From an uncultured Peptococcaceae bacterium (GTDB lineage: Bacteria > Bacillota > Limnochordia > Darwinibacteriales > Darwinibacteriaceae), in contig CALKAR010000089.1 in the NCBI GenBank assembly GCA_937988745.1, positions 1 through 5,971 on the forward strand: a stretch of DNA of 5,971 nt, in the 5' to 3' direction. A program made the position numbers and the translations under genes. Within the stretch, counting starts at the first letter, position 1. The number at the start of each line of letters is the position of its first letter. The notes beneath the pieces were generated by a model that did not search any database, had not been told where the DNA came from, and saw nothing but the letters and a program-made list of their open reading frames with translations. Positions 4,686 through 5,971 of this stretch are shown piece after piece.

Positions 4686-5672
4686 TTAGGCTACTTTGAT
4701 CAGTACGCCCGGCCCAAGTTTGACATCGTGCATTGCATAGCCCCAGTTAGAACCGGTGCCCAGAGCAGCGTCATCCGGGTTAATGGTAGCAGCAGTATAG
4801 CTGAAGCCCTTAACGCGAGTGTTGAACGCATATTCACCCTGAATGGTCATAACAATGTTCTCACGACCAAGCTCAGTATCAGACAGAATGTTCTGATCTT
4901 CGGACTGAGTAGCTACCAGAGCTTCGTCAGTCAGACCAAGTACCTTGTAAGCGTCTACGCCAGAAGATACACCATCTGCCTCTACCAGAGCCGGGGAGTC
5001 AGTTACGATAACCGGACGGTTCAGAGTACCCGGAGCGCCACCGTAGATAACAGCGTCAGCTACGTTAGTAACCTTGTCCAGAATTTGAGACTCTACCAGA
5101 TCATAGAAGGTGTTGGAGTGCATAACCCACGCACGTACACGTTGAGCCTTATCACCCATCTTCTTCAGACCACGTACCAGATACTCAGTACGGAGCTTCG
5201 GATCGGATTCGCCAGTAGCGTCATAAACCATATCGGCTTCGGTTTCCATACAGGTAACACCTGCCAGAACCAGAGTATTCAGCCAGTCAGCAGCTACGTC
5301 TTCAGCAACCTGTTGGCCGTAGTAGAAGGAGAACATTTGAGGGTCTTGTTCGATCTTCTTCCAAGCGTCCATAGTGTTTCTGTTCGTGCCAAGACGACGG
5401 TTGATCTTCGGAGCAACCAGTTCACCCTGTTCCATTTTGGCAGGGGTTACAGTTGCAGTGGAGGTGATGTCACGGTGAGTTACAGTACCGCCAGTGATCT
5501 TTTTCATGAATGATTCTTTGGTGAAGTCACCCTTGAGCGACTGAGTAACCAAACGAATCGCACCAGCAGAGGCACCGTTAAATACTTCAGTGTTCTGTTG
5601 GAGAACTTCGTTCATGCCGGAGAAGAATTCCCGATTGTATACGACAAAATCAGATTTTGAACCAATAGCCAT
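4686..5672 (-). CDS. Major capsid protein (328 aa)
   Basis: Main structural protein of the icosahedral head, presumably HK97 fold. ATG at 5672-5670 has AAGAGG at 5686-5681 with 8 bases of spacing. Typical capsid segments are an N-terminal helix region (about 5-50), RRLGTNRNTMDAWKKI (92-107) leading into the long helix FYYGQQVAEDVAADWLNTLV (117-136), and a central AWVMHSNTFYDLVESQ (181-196). VADAVIYGGAPGTLNRPVIVTDSP (204-227) is the classic 'lnG.Pvvvtd' strand, and the C-terminal part carries GEYAFNTRVKGFSY (279-292) and GSNWGYAMHDVKLGPGVL (307-324). The 'GSNW' and 'NRPVIVTD' patterns fit the family used by several Gram-negative siphophages. Length is normal for a capsid without a cleaved delta domain, matching a separate scaffold. 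Flanking terminators and a good ribosome site suit high expression. Confidence 0.9.
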   Translation of the reverse strand: MAIGSKSDFVVYNREFFSGMNEVLQQNTEVFNGASAGAIRLVTQSLKGDFTKESFMKKITGGTVTHRDITSTATVTPAKMEQGELVAPKINRRLGTNRNTMDAWKKIEQDPQMFSFYYGQQVAEDVAADWLNTLVLAGVTCMETEADMVYDATGESDPKLRTEYLVRGLKKMGDKAQRVRAWVMHSNTFYDLVESQILDKVTNVADAVIYGGAPGTLNRPVIVTDSPALVEADGVSSGVDAYKVLGLTDEALVATQSEDQNILSDTELGRENIVMTIQGEYAFNTRVKGFSYTAATINPDDAALGTGSNWGYAMHDVKLGPGVLIKVA

Positions 5673-5758
5673 AGTCTTATCCTCTTGCTATCTAATGTTA
5701 ATTAATTGCCTTTGATTGTTTCCATGTGCCCATCTCGGGCAATCATTTACACAAGAAA
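5673..5758 (-). other. Leader region of the capsid gene
   Basis: An A/T-rich 86-base leader between the upstream terminator and the capsid ATG. It holds a small hairpin (TGCCC and GGGCA arms at 5727-5741), a TTAATTAA palindrome at 5698-5705 and the ribosome site at 5681-5686. I looked for a sigma-70 promoter and found only poor matches (TTGCCC with AACAAT at 16 bases), so none is called. Confidence 0.4.
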
Positions 5759-5777
5759 GCAGAGGACTGGCCCCTGC
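5749..5777 (-). terminator. Intrinsic terminator between scaffold-like gene and capsid gene
   Basis: GCAGGGG (5777-5771) pairs with CCTCTGC (5765-5759) over 7 bp with one G-U pair and a 5-base loop, followed by TTTCTTGTGT. It begins 16 bases after the stop of the upstream gene. The T-run is interrupted, so termination may be partial. Confidence 0.72.
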
Positions 5778-5793
5778 ACATCTTAATGCTCTT

Positions 5794-5971
5794 TTAGGAA
5801 ATCGGAAGTTCGTGATAGGCATCCCACCCAAATTTATTCACAAAATCTTCCCGTTCCCTCTGTGTCATTTCACTGCGAGGCTTCTTAGGAATTGCCTGCT
5901 TACCATTAGTAGGTGCGGGTCCGCTTCCACTTCCACTCTGTTGACGGCCTCGGAAGGCTACACCAAAGTCA
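5794..5971 (-). CDS. C-terminal end of gene upstream of capsid (probable scaffold-related)
   Basis: The last 58 codons of a gene entering from the right edge (codon phase begins at 5970), ending at TAA 5796-5794. Visible are a basic segment (FRGRQQ), a Gly/Ser linker (SGSGSG at about 12-17 of the fragment), a Pro/Lys-rich stretch (IPKKPR) and a charged terminal helix (EMTQREREDFVNKFGWDAYHEL). Immediately upstream of the capsid gene, the usual occupant is the scaffolding or capsid-assembly protein, and a short charged C-terminal helix that contacts coat subunits is common in such proteins. The fragment alone is not diagnostic; a protease-scaffold fusion or another head protein is possible. No start is in the window. 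Confidence 0.6.
   Translation of the reverse strand, partial: DFGVAFRGRQQSGSGSGPAPTNGKQAIPKKPRSEMTQREREDFVNKFGWDAYHELPIS

Noticed and set aside
4641..5513. A 290-codon open frame on the plus strand opposite the capsid gene
   Set aside because: It is a mirror of the well-biased capsid coding sequence; the product has no recognisable domain and the true gene on the minus strand is clear.
5747..5757. CTTGTGTAAA after the scaffold-side terminator as a fourth copy of the intergenic element
   Set aside because: Only the first five bases (CTTGT) agree with the element; the ACAAA arm is missing.

Overview
This window is a tailed-bacteriophage (or prophage) structural module, almost certainly from a phage with a long non-contractile tail (siphovirus type). 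Every supportable gene is on the minus strand, so the module reads from right to left. The tape-measure N-terminus resembles the lambda gpH-like TMP_2 family, and the chaperone pair has a lambda G/GT-style arrangement. Both fit a phage of a Gram-negative host, but nothing here identifies the host. No integrase, tRNA, IS element or CRISPR array was seen.

Head region (5971-3342). The window opens with the C-terminal end of a gene just upstream of the capsid gene, probably scaffold-related. The major capsid protein (5672-4686) follows, then a 130-residue unassigned protein with an acidic linker and a SAP/HeH-like C-terminus. Next come a head-tail adaptor (DnaT-like family) and a head-closure protein.

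Neck and tail region (3349-1). A neck/tail-completion protein, a tail terminator and a two-domain major tail tube protein follow. After them is a tail assembly chaperone made in two forms by a programmed -1 ribosomal frameshift, and then the first 261 codons of the tape measure protein, which runs off the left edge. Adaptor to tail terminator (4129-2538) is a tightly packed block with ATGA, 8-base and TAATG overlaps. The chaperone frameshift product and the tape measure gene also overlap (TAATG).

Expression signals. Good intrinsic-terminator hairpins follow the scaffold-like gene, the capsid gene, the SAP-like gene and the tail tube gene. They bracket the two high-copy products (capsid and tail tube) and suggest that premature termination or read-through sets protein ratios. 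A 12-base element, TTGTCTWACAAA, occurs in three separate intergenic gaps (1377-1388, 2523-2534, 4152-4163), always in the same orientation and ahead of a gene start. I cannot assign it to a known signal. No convincing sigma-70 promoter was found.

Most notable items: the complete frameshift cassette (A AAA AAC heptamer, 8-base spacer, 9-bp stem, upstream dnaX-like purine tract), the intergenic element, and the unassigned post-capsid gene. Overall the module is conventional; I do not see a clearly new system beyond these regulatory features.
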